The notes below the pieces were generated by a model. The model worked only from the letters and a program-made list of their open reading frames with translations, made no database searches and was not told the DNA's origin. From the NCBI GenBank assembly GCA_030512335.1, contig JAULSU010000004.1, positions 3,906,001-3,970,000 on the forward strand: DNA of 64,000 nt. Direction: 5' to 3'. This DNA comes from Immersiella caudata. Lineage: Eukaryota; Ascomycota; Sordariomycetes; Sordariales; Lasiosphaeriaceae. Of this stretch, positions 47,334-59,318 are shown in pieces; position 1 is the first letter of the stretch; every line of letters starts with the position of its first letter. Made by a program: the position numbers and the translations under genes.

Positions 47334-47999
47334 TTGCCTGAAATCATGTTGTACTATTGTCTTTTTCCTGGCTAGGTAATGCCGTTGTATGTGATTGGGT
47401 CGATAGCTGGGTCCTGATGTGCGGTTGGATTTCTTTGGGGTTTTGTAGCTTGTCTCCTAATGAGGGAGCGAATACCATTTGCCTTGCCGTGCGGTTCTTC
47501 AATTGCCTCATTTGCAGCCAGGGACTCGAGAGATGTTTGTACGAAATTCCGAGACAGCCACGCACTGCTTAGATTTGCGGATTCCAAGACTGTCGACCGA
47601 CACTGAGTTGTGTGCCACTCCTACACTAGCACGGGATTTGAAGCTTAAACCAGACCCAAAGAGACATTTGAATAAAAACGCGAGTTACAGAAGCTATTTA
47701 GCCATACCCCGTTTCGCTGAATTATCGAACAACGACATCACCGCTGACAGACAAGGCCACACTACATCGCCGTCCTCGACCACATCTTACCCCCCGCCTC
47801 TCGTACCCTCATTTGCTTTCATAAGGCGGAGCCCATTTCTTTCTCACTGTCTTCTCTCCATTTCCCCCTGCAGCTTTAAATGAGCCTGGGAATTGCACCA
47901 AAAACCCTCTTTCCAACCATCCGCTCGTAAGCCTTATCACTTGTCCTTTCCGGGCTTCCCGCCAAGAAAAGCCACAGCTCGCTCTCCCTGCTTCTCCTT
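47334..47999. other. Convergent 3' spacer faa1/ncs1
   Basis: These 666 bp separate convergent stop codons. They should hold both 3' UTRs, and no other feature is seen. Confidence 0.45.
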
Positions 48000-49016
48000 C
48001 TAAACAAGACCATCATAAAGAGACAGCGCAGATACGATGGTTGCGTCGCGTTGGCTCCCCTCCTTGAACTCCTCCATGTCGAGGCTACCGTTTTCATCCT
48101 TGTCCATCATCTGGAAGATCTTCCTGACGCGCTTTTCGGGCGTGTCCTCGTCGTCAGGGAGCTTAACCATGGAACCGACCTGCAGGAGTCATCAGCCACT
48201 GTCACACTTTGGGGTCGCCGTGGCAATTGGCCCTACCATTTTGTAGATCGCCTCAACGATCTTGAGCATCTCGTCGTAGCTGATCTTGCCGTCACCGTCG
48301 ATGTCATACAGTTGGAACGCCCAGTCGAGTTTGTCCTCCATCTTGCCTCGGCTGGTAACACTCAGAGCACAGATGAACTCCTTGAAGTCAATAGTTCCAG
48401 ACTTGTCGGTGTCGAAGACGTTGAAGACGTAGTCGGCGAAGGAGGACGGATCGCCGAAGGGGAAGAACTGGCGGTAGATCTTTTGGAACTCCTCCTTGGT
48501 GAGCATTCCCGAGGGGCAATCCTTCAGGAAACCTGGGAGCCACATCCTAACGTTAGCCAGCCGACCTTCCCACGCGATCTTGCCACGGATCAGGTGTTGC
48601 GCGCTCGGGGTGCTGAGGGCAGGGGACGAGACGAACCCTTATACCATTGCTGCAGCTCCTTCTTGTCGAAGTGCGTCGAGTTCTGCAGTTCGGCCAGCTG
48701 CTCCTGAGAGAGCTTGGACTGTCTGTGGGGCGGCGAGAGAAAGGTGTGGTCAGCGATGTCCCCGAACACACATCCCGACGGAATGCCACTGTGAGTGACT
48801 CTTCTCCTGCAGATTTCTAGGCCATTGATGTAGCTGCTCGCCACTGATCGCGCGCGCAAAAGCCCGCCGGAGCAGCGGTCAACCCCGCGCGCCCGGCCAT
48901 AGCCCGTCTGCGCTTCCTGCAAAGACTAGCCTTTTCGCCCTGCCCCTCGTGTTCGGAACGGCGAAGGGTGCGGAGAAACAGGAGAGAGGTGCGGAGCGAA
49001 CTCACGATTTTCCCAT
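48000..49016 (-). CDS. ncs1: Neuronal calcium sensor 1 / frequenin
   Basis: Four exons (49016-49006, 48722-48637, 48532-48237, 48179-48000) join to exactly 190 aa, the standard NCS-1 length. The N-terminus MGKSQSKLSQ has the Gly2 N-myristoylation signal. The first EF hand is degenerate ([11 protein letters not shown]), while EF2 ([12 protein letters not shown]), EF3 ([12 protein letters not shown]) and EF4 ([12 protein letters not shown]) have full loops. In yeast Frq1 activates the phosphatidylinositol 4-kinase Pik1 at the Golgi; in filamentous fungi NCS-1 supports growth and Ca2+ tolerance (family knowledge). Calcineurin B is excluded by the sequence and N-terminus. Exon 1 is only 11 nt and is followed by a 283-nt intron, unusually long for this window. 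Confidence 0.96.
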
Positions 49017-50891
49017 GTCTACCGGCTGGGCGACGGTCCTAGTGGTGTGCCGTCACGATGTGAAGCGATGGTCGTTGGCGTGGTGTGGCGGGCGCGGAAG
49101 TCGTACGTATGGAGAGGGGAGGGGCGCTTTGCGACAATGCGAGCTCTCTTGCTTGCTCGACTCGCAGTGCGGCGCTTGGGTGCGGGGCTGTAGTTGGCTG
49201 GTTTTCAAAGCAGTTCGATGGGGTTCTTGTCGCAAGGATTACGATGCGTCAGCGCAGGCTTCAACGTCGGCCAGGTCGAGGGAATTTGCAAGCGTTGTTG
49301 GTCGTGTTTTTGTTGGTTTGGGAAGGCGGGGGGTGGGCGGGTTCCAGGGACAAGGGCGGTTTGTGTATTTTTAAGGCCTCGATGCTACTGACTGAAGGAA
49401 GAGAAGAGTTGGCCAAGGTGAATTGGTAAGGCGGGCGGGAGTCCGAGTGACGACGGCTAGTAGTGGGTGGGTTCTGGATCGCAATAGGTAGGTACAGTAC
49501 CGGGATGCACTGTATGAAATCGATCCCAAGATGGAAGGGTCTGTAGCTACGTACGATTATGATGGGGGAGGAGCAAGGTCCATCCTCTGGTCCCGTTGGA
49601 GAAAAGAAATGATGAAACCTATTGGCCCATAGCCCAATGCACTGTCTACAAGTTACGACAAGCAGCCGCAGCGGAAGATGCTATGATTCTGACTTCCGAG
49701 TGCACGCCAGCACGCTCAACACTGCCGAAAATCGAAACTTCTGGAGTCTTCGTCTTCTTCACTCACTCCCATGGATGGTGTTATGAGACTGGGGAGGATT
49801 TGACGGGATCCCGCCAGGCGGGCGAGGTGAGGGGCTACCAACAAGCACGTTCGATGCGGGGCACAGAGATAACGGCGGCTCCGGCTCAAGGGGCAGGGGC
49901 GAGTATCGCTACTGCGTGCGATTGAGTTGCCCTGCACAGCACTGGCTGTCCGTGCGAATATGTGGGCTGGAATCGCTATGTCGTTGCGCAAGGCTCCTGA
50001 CTGCTTGAATCCAAGCACAGGGTCAACATCTCACTCTACCTCCTGTCGCTTGCAAAGTGCAAACGAGAGAACAGCCAAACATCCCGTGGGCTCCCTCCGC
50101 GCCACTCAAGGCAGCAGACGAGGCCATCTCGCCCTCATCTCAACCCAACGCTGGAAAATCCACTCTACGTGTGAGGCACGCAAAACCGGTCAGGGGGGCA
50201 GTGCAAAATCGCCAAGCAACATCTGCCGGGAGTTCGCACCGCTGACCACTCACCTCTCAGACAGCCACCAGCCACATTCAACTGGACCTTCCAGTCTCGC
50301 GAATGCTCTTCTCAAACAACGGGGCCTGAAACTCTGAGGCCAAACCGATCATCAGGCTGGTGGAATATTCTGCTGCAGCTTGGCTGTTCGAGCCACCTGC
50401 CCAACGCCGCAAACGTCACGGCTTTTTGTGGCTGTGTCGCTCGACCGTGGTCGCGCCGTCGAGTCGGGGCTGTGTCCATCTCGGGTGTATGAATGCAACG
50501 GAGCCTGTCTGCTCTCATCACAGCTCAGGAAGGCAGTATAGATTGGGCCAATTACCGTGCCACTGGCGAGAGACTTGGCACGCACCACCCACAGCACACC
50601 TTCCCCATCAGAAAAACACAGCGGTCCACCCGTTGACGTACCCCTGAAACCAAACTGCTGCGCAAACAATCATTTAACCATTCCAACACCATGACCGAGC
50701 TAACTCCTATGAGAACATGGATGAGATAGCCATGTTGAGCTCGTTCCGTCGTTCCCATTCCGTGCCCTTCCCTGTCCATACCATATCTCCAGCCAACAAA
50801 AGCCCAAGCCCATCGAAACAACGCCATGCCCACGCAAGCTCTATGCAAACAGCAACAACAATCCTCCGCCGGCCAAAATCCAAGTGCTCAC
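49017..50891. promoter_or_regulatory. Spacer between ncs1 start and cdc45 end
   Basis: This 1.9-kb tandem spacer contains the ncs1 promoter and leader and the cdc45 3' UTR. Short ORFs on both strands have no recognisable domain, and no repeat or RNA gene is evident. Confidence 0.4.
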
Positions 50892-53571
50892 TCAACCCAC
50901 AACAGCCTTCATGCTTAGGCTCTCCAAGAAGCCTCCAAGATCCTCCTTCTTCACTTCCACAACGCAGTGCTCGAAGCTGTCTATGCGCACCCGCGCGTTC
51001 GTCTCTGACACCACATCTTGGAAAGCCGTGCCGAACCTGTTCAGTCCGTAGCCTCTTTCCCTGACTCCGTCATCCTCCTCGTCAGATTCTTCGTCCGAGT
51101 CCGTCTCGGAGTCGGAGCCTCCACTGTCACTCTCCTCATCTTCGTCATCGTCGTCTCGCTCGCCGGCGGCTCCTTTCTGTGCCTTCTTAGCCTCCTTCTT
51201 CTCCGTTCTGATCTTCTCCTTGTTCTTTCGCTTCTGCTCGCGCGCTTTGGCTCGAGCTTCCTTCTCCGCGGCCTTCTTTTTGGCCGCCTCGGCGTCAAGG
51301 AAGCTGGTATCGGGACCACCACCACCTCCAGTGCCGACAACTACGTAGACACCGCGTTTCTCGTCCAGGCTAGCTGCTACCAGCGGAGTGCCGCGTCCGC
51401 CTAGAGCAAGCTTGCCTGTTGCTTCCTTTTCTTGCTCCGCGAGGGCTTCACCGATCCACAGGGCTAGCTTGGTCAAGGCACCTGGATGGTTGAAGAGCGC
51501 AGCGTCAGGGGAGTCTTTGACAACACACATGCGGAAGGCACGCAAATGTGAGATCTGCTTCTTTTTCAGGATGGTGGTTCCTGTAGTAAAGATGGCCTTG
51601 TGGAGGTACTGTGCCGTGGGGAGGCCAGCTTTCAGCGACTCGATACTGAGCGCTAGTTAGCTACTGTATAACCAAGGGGTAGATGGAGTCTTACTCTTCG
51701 AGCGCATCGTAGCCGTCCCAAAACCGTGGAAGCCACTCTTCGCTCATTGTTTGCTCATTATCGAGATCAATCAGATCTTGGGATGATCCTGCTGCGGACT
51801 CAGGGGCCGCAGTGGTGCCCTTTCCTACCTCCAACAAAGCGCCAATTACCACTCCGACGTCCTGTGCGCTTAGTGTTGCTCGCCAGCCCCAACTACGAAC
51901 GAAGCCCCATCCATCCTTGGCACCTCCACGGTCTTTGCCGTCCGTATCAATAGTTGGAACGAGCTCGTCGAGATTGTATAGCGACGCATACTTCAGCAAC
52001 TTGGTGCGTAGCTCGCGCTTGAGCATCATGTCCATGTGTGCATAGCTCTGCTTGCACTGGACTAAGCTGACGCCCATCTTAGCCAGGAGTTTGTGCAACC
52101 GTTTTAGGCCAGTTTCGCTCCAGGTCTTTAGGCGTGAGAAGAGGTATGGGGAATGCAACATGCTGTCATAAAGACTCCAATGCCTAATAAGCAGAAACTT
52201 GGGTTCCGGGGAAAGACGGATGCTGGTGTCCTCGGGGCTGCGGGCCGTGGTAGGTATAATGCCAGTCGCCTCAGGGAGCACTCTGCCGTTCCCGATCTCT
52301 GGTGGGTTCAGACGCCGGACTTCGTCTCGGAGGAGCTGTCGGATTCTAGCGCCGCGTAGGCCCATCCAGCCTGAAGTGGGCCGAGAATCTCCAGCGCGAA
52401 CCGTTACTGCAACGCCGGCTGAAGAACGCCCATATAGCTCCATCGATGTGACACCCACAATGGTCAACCATAGAAGGTCATTGTCTTCACGACCGAGTTC
52501 TGATGCCAGCGAGTACATCATTGACGATATAGGCTCAGAGTAGGATGCACCCAAGCGATAGTACTCTCGAAGGGTGCTTTCGTTATCACGCCGTAATTGC
52601 AAGAGTCTACGTCGCAGAGATCTTGCCGAAGGCCCTTTGGGAGGCTGTGCTGCAGTCGGGGGTTCCGAGTTATCAGAGAAAACCGCGTCGTCCCTCAACG
52701 ATATTAGTCCGCGCTGTGCGGGACGTCGAGGGGAGTCTGGTATAGGACTCGACTAGAGACAGATCAGCATGCAAATCGACAGTTATCATGGGGCTTCACA
52801 TACGGAATTGCTCCGTCTCCGCTGCCTAGGCCGGTCATCCTCATCACTATCCTCGTCGTCGAAATCCCACGACTTTCGTTTCTGCCCTGCTCTAACCGTC
52901 GTCTCCGCCGGCTCTTCATCGTCATTCTCGCTGTCATCATCACTGTCGCCGAGGTCCTCGCCATCGTCCTCGATTTCGGGCATGTCAACGATTGCCAAGT
53001 ACGCGTCCCGTTCCTTGGTCAACTCGTCTTCGATATCACCGTCGTCCATCACCACAATGCCGCCCTTCCCAGGCCTATACGCACGGTCGATGCGCCCGCC
53101 TTGTACTCCAACAGGAGAGCGTGCCGCATAGGTGGTCACATCCTCGGTCTCGGGCTCCAGAGGGAAGCCACCAAAGAGATTGCTGAGGTTCCATGGACGG
53201 TGCGCATCCACCACCCACACTTCGACACCCCCAAACGTGTTCCCCTCTCCTTCGGGCTCCAATCCTAAGATGGTGCCCAGGTCAACCATACCGCCGACGC
53301 CCAGACAGACCACCACTCCTCCTGCACCCCCACGCGTCTCCATCATTGGGCTGACAAGCTCGCGACCAACACGCTCCAGGTCGGCATACCCCGCCACGGG
53401 CTGGATCTTGTGCGGAATATAGTCATGTTTGAACAGACGCGTGAGAATGCGACACGCACAAAGAGCATCGGGCTCAAGGGCGACGAGAACTAGCACGGGT
53501 GGTGAGAGAGGATGGCGTGTGTTCTGGAGGTGCTGGTAGAGTTTGGATATTAGAGACCGTGGAAGATACAT
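50892..53571 (-). CDS. cdc45: DNA replication initiation factor Cdc45
   Basis: Three exons (53571-52804, 52752-51695, 51645-50892) give 859 aa; fungal Cdc45 proteins are somewhat larger than the yeast 650 aa because of linkers. The N-terminus MYLPRSLISKLYQHL is followed by the DHH/RecJ-like fold (PPVLVLVALEPDALCACRILTRLF, VVVCLGVGGMVDL, VWVVDAHRPWNLSNLF). Next comes the characteristic acidic region with a basic end (about residues 200-255). The C-terminal half has SLYDSMLHSPYLFSRLKTWSETGLKRLHKLLAKMGVSLVQCKQSYAHM, a Cdc45 hallmark, then a second Lys/Glu-rich and acidic insertion. Cdc45 joins MCM2-7 and GINS as the CMG helicase at origins. The catalytic metal ligands of RecJ are known to be lost in Cdc45. 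The gene is divergent from the methyltransferase gene. Confidence 0.95.
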
Positions 53572-55753
53572 GGCTCATGAGGATCCGGACGCGTCTTGGA
53601 TGGTGTTCTAGAGCCGCATGGGGAGTGTTTCCTTGTTCTCTTGAGGTTCGGTCGTTTCGATGCCGAGTCGGGAACTGGGGGTAATGGACGCGATGAGCCC
53701 CTGTTCGTGACGAGTAGCAAGTATGTACGGCGATTGATTCAAAGAACTCAAAGGAATTGGTGTCAATGTGCGGGCCTGCGCCGGAGCGGATAATGTACAC
53801 TCGGCACAGAGGCTGCTAGAAACACAGGAGGAGATGTGCGGTGGTAGTGGAGGTGTTTATCGGTCTTGAATTTGCCCTGGAATTGACCAAGCGAGCAAAG
53901 ACGCGGTTTGACGCGACTTGGGTGCGTGTGGGGTGCCGCGTTTTGGAACCAGCTGGGGACCAGGCACGGCAGCTGCCACAACACCACCTTGATGGTCTGC
54001 CACGTCGGCACACGCGGCGAACTGAGTGGGTCCGCCATTGAACCCACTCCGCAACAACAGAAGAGCGGGTGTCCTTTGCTCGTCAGAGGCTTGACATTTT
54101 GCTTTCACATTTAGTATCTGTGTTTTTTTTTGGGGGGGGGCCCGCCAAGGGAGCTTTAGTTGACGTCTCACAGAGCCTTTCCACGCGTTGTCCAACACAC
54201 CGCAGAACGCCTTTGGGAGCTCTTAGGCACCTGCAATAGTGTGTTCCTTTCACTGTGTTCCTGTCGCAGGAGCAATCTCGAGCGTTTGCTCACTCCCCTC
54301 CCAATAGACGTGCTGCAATGCCATTCTGACCGCTCATTTGGCGGGTTATTCCTCTGATGGCGAGGCTTCGAGGGGAACCAGCCAGAGGGTCGCCCACTTT
54401 TGGGTTGCATCACCAAGATTCACTGCAGGCCATGCTCAGCGCTCACCCGTCCGGCAGAAGGGATAGATGCATGTCGGCCTGCGAGTTCGGGCGTGCTCTG
54501 CCCCGTGAGTCGACAGCCAAAGGCACGTTACCCGACCAGCTGGGAGCGGACGGATTTCTGGACGGGGACATTCGTATTCAGCGTCATGGGTTAGAGGTGC
54601 ATCTTGCAGCACACGCTGCTCTCACTCGACAAAAAGCGCCACCTCCTGTCTGGCTTCCCCTCAGCACCCGACACGACGGTAACGGGAACAGCCTCCGCAG
54701 TCCCGACGGATACACACACAGCCAGCATGATTCAGATTACAGCCTGACGCTGCGGCTCGCCAAGTCCCGGCATTCTGGGTTGGGAGCCGGCCGGGACACA
54801 GGAGGCACGCTCGGGACGTTGCACCTCTCCGCTTGTTAGCTTTTTCTTCTGCCGTGCGGTAGTGTGCGTGCTCGGTGAACGGTGCGAGATGCATCGATGG
54901 CGTCTTCCGCATGCAAGATGGTCCAGGCCTGGCGGTTGATTGGCCTTCTAGTCAACGATTTCCGCTCCACCCACCCTCCCACAAGCTGCCCTGTTGTTGC
55001 ATCCGCCCCGAGATCGATTGTGATCTGACGACAGGCTAGGTGCTTATTTAGCTGTCCTTTTTTTCCTTCTGCTCGCTACGTGGGTGCTTCTCCCGCTGAC
55101 ACGGCCGGATCCCGTTTGTTACCTTGAGGAAGGAGCTCCACCACGATCCTCAGGAACCTTCCTGCTATCTTCCCACTAGCGGGCCTCACCATCCGCCCCT
55201 CCATCTTCCCCTCACCTCCCAAGCTCCATCGTCTTGGATACATAAAGTTGCTCCACCAGTCCCCGAGGCTTAACCCGTGGGCTCTGCTTATATACGTCTC
55301 CATGAATGCGGAGGTTTGCTTCTACTTGTTTGCCAGTCTCCTGCATGGCCTTCCCGTTCACTCAATCTTTCAGCCAAGGGCATTGAGTCTCTTTTTTCTG
55401 TCTCTTGCTTCCGTGAGCTCGCGACGAACCGTTTGGGCGGTGCCTACTCCTCTAATACCACTCTTCCACCCCCACGCCCCGTTGCCTACACCAACACCCC
55501 GACGTCCATCGAGCTTTGGGACTGCGTCAGAAAGCATACCCACCAGCATCACCCTAAGATCACTCGAGCAAGGGATTCTCAGTCACATTCACAGCAAGAC
55601 GTCCGTTTCAGGGTCCAACATCTTTTTTGCAACCATGCCAGCTGTCTTATATCTTTGTTTAGGCCACAGAATCATTCGCCCGTCATAGGAGACGAGTCTT
55701 CGGTTCATGGCACGGCAGCCACGGCGGACTTCTCAGCTCTCGTCTTAGCCGAG
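53572..55753. promoter_or_regulatory. Divergent intergenic region cdc45/methyltransferase
   Basis: This 2.2-kb region contains both promoters and a T9-G9 block at 54123-54140. The open frame that runs into the methyltransferase from 55277 has no ATG before 55754, so that upstream part is probably leader. No other gene is recognised. Confidence 0.4.
54123..54140. repeat. T9-G9 homopolymer block
   Basis: Nine T residues are followed immediately by nine G residues in the divergent intergenic region. A similar T8-G14 block follows the 5S rRNA gene at 59447-59468. Confidence 0.85.
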
Positions 55754-56891
55754 ATGGCGGACGATGTGCCACTAGCAGCCCACCGGGAGGTTACATCAGA
55801 CTACGAACCGAGCCAAGATGGCTCCGTGTTTGGGTCTCTGAGTTCGAGCGTCAAGGACCACGTATGGGAGTATGGGAGGTAGGATTGTGCTGGACACATC
55901 GTTGGCAGCTTATAACTGACAACCTTGTCAGACGGTATCACATGTTCAAGTACGGCAGGTATCCATTACCCAACGACGAAGATGAGTTTAAGCGAGAATC
56001 TTTGCGACATACCATGTTGAAAGAGCTGCTACACGGCAAGCTGTATTTCTCGCCTATCGAAAGCCACCCTCAGAAGATTATTGACTTGGGAACTGGGTTT
56101 GGTGAATGGGCTATTGAAGGTAAGTCGGGTCTTTTCCGTGGCATACCTCAGTGATGGAGGCTAACTAACGGCGTCAACGACAGCGGGCGAGGCTTTCCCT
56201 AGTGCTACTATCGTCGGGGTCGATTTGAGCCCAATACAACCCGTGTGGATTCCACCTAATGTCGAATTCATCGTCGACGACATTGAAGACGATTGGGTTT
56301 ACGCCACAGACTTCGACTTTGTCCATCTGCGTTTCACAGGAATCACGGTCAAGGACAATGTTTCCCTCCAGCACAATATTTTTCAGTGAGCAACAGTCCG
56401 CCGTCTCATCTCAGCTTTGCATTTTAATGATTGCCAGCAGAAATCTCAAGCCTGGTGGCTGGGTCGAGTACCAAGATCTCTATCCAGAACCAGGATCAGA
56501 GGACGGTACAATACCGGCAGACTACGCCGTGCGCAAGTTCTACGCTTTATGTGTGCGGGTGTTTAAGGAGGTCTACGACTTCGAGCTCGACTTCGTCAGG
56601 AAGCTGCCAGAGTCCCTTCAGGGCCAAGGCTTTGTGAACGTCCAGCACAAGGTGTTTCACGTGCCCATTGGCGATTGGCCTCGAGATCAGCGGATGCGGA
56701 CTATCGGGGGCTACCTTCGCGAAGTGCTCATGAACTTTGCCTCAGCCATGGCAGCTCGCCCATTTGTCGAATTCGGGATGGAGAAAAGCGAGATTGACGA
56801 TCTGCTCAGTTCGTTGAGAGATTCGCTAAGTGATCGGAGCATACATGCATATCTTCCGATGCACTACGTTTGGGGCCAGAAACCCACTTGA
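55754..56891 (+). CDS. Class I SAM-dependent methyltransferase (LaeA-like / TAM domain)
   Basis: Four exons (55754-55878, 55932-56119, 56184-56385, 56441-56891) give 321 aa. The protein opens with an acidic leader and the sequence EYGRRYHMFKYGRYPLPNDEDE. This typifies the large fungal family that includes LaeA and the TAM-domain methyltransferases. Motif I is IIDLGTGFGEWAIE, then VGVDLSPIQPVWIPPNVEFIVDDIED (motifs II-III) and NLKPGGWVEYQDLYP. The methyl acceptor cannot be inferred. LaeA itself is a global regulator of secondary metabolism, but most family members are uncharacterised and none of the neighbours is a biosynthetic gene. The last acceptor is a CAGCAG pair, so one extra codon may be included (exon start 56438 or 56441). 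55754 is the first in-frame ATG. Confidence 0.88.
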
Positions 56892-57668
56892 AGAGAGAGC
56901 CCGTGTTGCTTGGTGACACTTGTGGTCGAGGATGGTCTACTAAAGCTACCCGATCACTAGCATGAGGTTGCGGATTGGAAGAAGCTCTAATGAAGCCTCA
57001 CACATGTGGCAGACTGCTCCCGACACACATGCGCCAGCCACGTCATTGTATCCGACCTCAAGGCAATGACCCTTTAACTTGATGACTGATGACTGATGAC
57101 TGATGACTGATGACTGATGACTGATGACTGATGACTGATGACTGATGACTGTGGGGTACGAATTGAGAGGAAAGAAGCATGTCAAGAGAGGTTCTGGAAA
57201 AAATGGTCGGATCAAGATGGGAAGGAAATGGGCAAAGAAGTCCTCGTTGCCTGCGGTCAAGTCTATAGGCTCACTGGCTAAGCAAGAGCGAGCATGGCAC
57301 TCGGATGCGAAGCAAACGATCACATACACCATAAAATATGACAGGAGGCATGAGAGGCCTTCTAAGAAATAAGAAATCTTACTGCAAATTCTCTCGTGTG
57401 ATGCCAGGTTGCGCCTTTTGCTTGCTGAATCGGCGGCGTGCCGGACATGGGAGCGGGGGTCACGGCGTCAGGTACCCCTGACTTCCTGAGCGGGTCAGGC
57501 CGTCGAGGTTCGGGAACGGCTTCTTGGCGCGGGGCCGATCCAGCGCCGCCGCCGCCCAAGATCCAACCGCGTGGGGCAACAGCCCGCCTTCAACTTGCTC
57601 CAGTCATCAACTCCCAACTTGAGGAACAATACCAATCAGGCTGGCATCATGCCTATCCAAGTGATGAA
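56892..57668. other. Tandem spacer with a heptamer repeat
   Basis: This 777-bp spacer lies between the methyltransferase stop and the chosen JmjC start. It includes the GATGACT repeat at 57081-57150. If the JmjC protein starts at the upstream ATG 57447, the spacer is 555 bp. Confidence 0.45.
57081..57150. repeat. Ten perfect tandem copies of GATGACT
   Basis: The heptamer GATGACT repeats ten times without a mismatch about 190 bp downstream of the methyltransferase stop. The perfect array suggests recent slippage expansion. TGACT resembles half of a bZIP site but probably only by chance. Confidence 0.97.
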
Positions 57669-59174
57669 ATGGCTTGTTCCAATGAAAAACTGCAGGCTTT
57701 ATGTCTTTCCGCAGCCGCGCAAATCAAGTCGGAGTGCGCTGCAATCCTCCAACAAGACAAGGGCTCTAGCAAGGGTACCGAGATCAGCGGCCTCGAGGGG
57801 TGTGGAGAGCCCTTGATACAATTGCTCGGACGACAAGCTTCACAGCTAATCAGTTTTCACCAAGACGACAGCTTCTCGACATCAGTCAAAATACCGCTGC
57901 TGTTGCGCAGGCTGGACGACATACTTTCAGAGTCCTATTCACGCTTCTACGCATATTTGTTCAAGGACCTTCCCGTTCGCTGGAGGCAGCTGTACACCGA
58001 TGCCTCTATACTCAAGTTTGCGCTTTCGTACCTGTTTCCTGACGCCCGGAGCGCTGCTCTTGAAGCATCCAAGGAGACAGCACTCGACGACATGGTCAAG
58101 ACCCTAGACCTAGCACTGATCCTCGCTGGAGCGCCAGGAGAGCAGAGAGGAAGGCTCTGGGTCGATACCGCGCTCTCCCTATTGGAGGAATCTTGCAGTG
58201 TGGCTGAATCAACGCAGGATAGTATCCCGCCAGCGAAGAGACCCAAGTTATCACCACCGAACCGATATGGCAAGACTGTATCTCGCTGGCACACCAGCCC
58301 CTCTTTCTCAACACATGAGCCATTCACACCACCCATCAACCATCCCGTCCGCCGTATTGCACCGCTGTCCCTCTCCGGTTTCCAGTCTTACATGGACTCC
58401 TTTCCCCGTGGACCGTCGCCTGTAATTATCACCTCCCTCGCCGACACCTGGCCCTGTTTCAACTCCAACCCCTGGTCAAAACCGTCCTACCTCCTCTCCC
58501 GCACCTTTTCCGGTCGCCGTCTGGTCCCCATCGAACTCGGCCGCAGTTACGTTGACACCAATTGGACTCAACGCCTTCTGCCCTTCCGCACCTTCCTCCA
58601 CACTTACATCGACCCTCCTTCCTTCTCCCTCCCCAAGACGAAATCTCAACCAACGGCTTACCTGGCACAGCACCAGCTCTTCACCCAACTGCCATCTCTC
58701 CGGAACGACATCCTCACCCCCGATTACTGCTATACTGCCCCGCCAGGGCATCCTACCAACCCTGAGCTTGACCAACCCGAGCTCGACGCTCCCCAGCTAA
58801 ACGCCTGGTTCGGCCCCGCGGGGACCATCACACCGCTGCACACGGACCCTTACCACAACCTCCTCGTACAAGTCGTAGGGAGGAAGTACGTACGTCTCTA
58901 CTCGCCGCATGAAACGGAAAGGCTGAGACCGCGAGGTAAGGAAGGAGGTGTGGAGATGGGAAACACAAGTTTGTTTGATGTGGGTGTTGTGGAGGGGTGG
59001 GACAGCCCCCCAGGTGGAGGAGAAGAGGTGGGGGATGGCGTGAAAGAGTTCAAGGAGGTCCCATACGTAGAGTGTATCCTGGAAGAGGGAGACACGCTAT
59101 ACATTCCTATTGGGTGGTGGCATTATGTCAGGGGGTTGGGGGTCAGCTTTAGTGTTAGCTTTTGGTGGAATTAA
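57669..59174 (+). CDS. JmjC-domain protein (KDM8/JMJD5-like Fe(II)/2-oxoglutarate oxygenase)
   Basis: Intronless ORF; from ATG 57669 it is 501 aa. The frame is open further up and an ATG at 57447 would add 74 residues. That extension is Gly/Pro-rich with little fold-like pattern, so I prefer the helix-rich start MACSNEKLQALCLSAAAQIKSEC. The C-terminal JmjC barrel has the iron ligands H391 and D393 (TPLHTDPYHNLL) and H485 (IGWWHYVRG). A lysine after the barrel strand (GRKYVRLY) could bind 2-oxoglutarate. VPIELGRSYVDTNW and TWPCFNSNPWS match the JMJD5 (KDM8) subfamily of arginyl hydroxylases or histone-tail enzymes. A KRPKLSPP patch could act as a nuclear signal. Substrate unknown. The gene is in tandem with the methyltransferase upstream. 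Confidence 0.87.
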   Translation: MACSNEKLQALCLSAAAQIKSECAAILQQDKGSSKGTEISGLEGCGEPLIQLLGRQASQLISFHQDDSFSTSVKIPLLLRRLDDILSESYSRFYAYLFKDLPVRWRQLYTDASILKFALSYLFPDARSAALEASKETALDDMVKTLDLALILAGAPGEQRGRLWVDTALSLLEESCSVAESTQDSIPPAKRPKLSPPNRYGKTVSRWHTSPSFSTHEPFTPPINHPVRRIAPLSLSGFQSYMDSFPRGPSPVIITSLADTWPCFNSNPWSKPSYLLSRTFSGRRLVPIELGRSYVDTNWTQRLLPFRTFLHTYIDPPSFSLPKTKSQPTAYLAQHQLFTQLPSLRNDILTPDYCYTAPPGHPTNPELDQPELDAPQLNAWFGPAGTITPLHTDPYHNLLVQVVGRKYVRLYSPHETERLRPRGKEGGVEMGNTSLFDVGVVEGWDSPPGGGEEVGDGVKEFKEVPYVECILEEGDTLYIPIGWWHYVRGLGVSFSVSFWWN

Positions 59175-59318
59175 CGGCAGAGTAATTTCTACGTATGGTA
59201 CGGTTCCGGGAAGATCCTGAGTTGCTCAAATGCCCCGAGCTGAGAGCTCGACCCCAACAGAATACCCAACACACAGGTGAGGGCGACTCTAAAACATCTC
59301 TCCAGGAGATGAATTACC

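Noticed and set aside
48000..49016. Calcineurin B as the identity of the EF-hand gene
   Set aside because: The 190-aa length, MGKSQSKLSQ start and degenerate first EF hand match frequenin/NCS-1, not calcineurin B.
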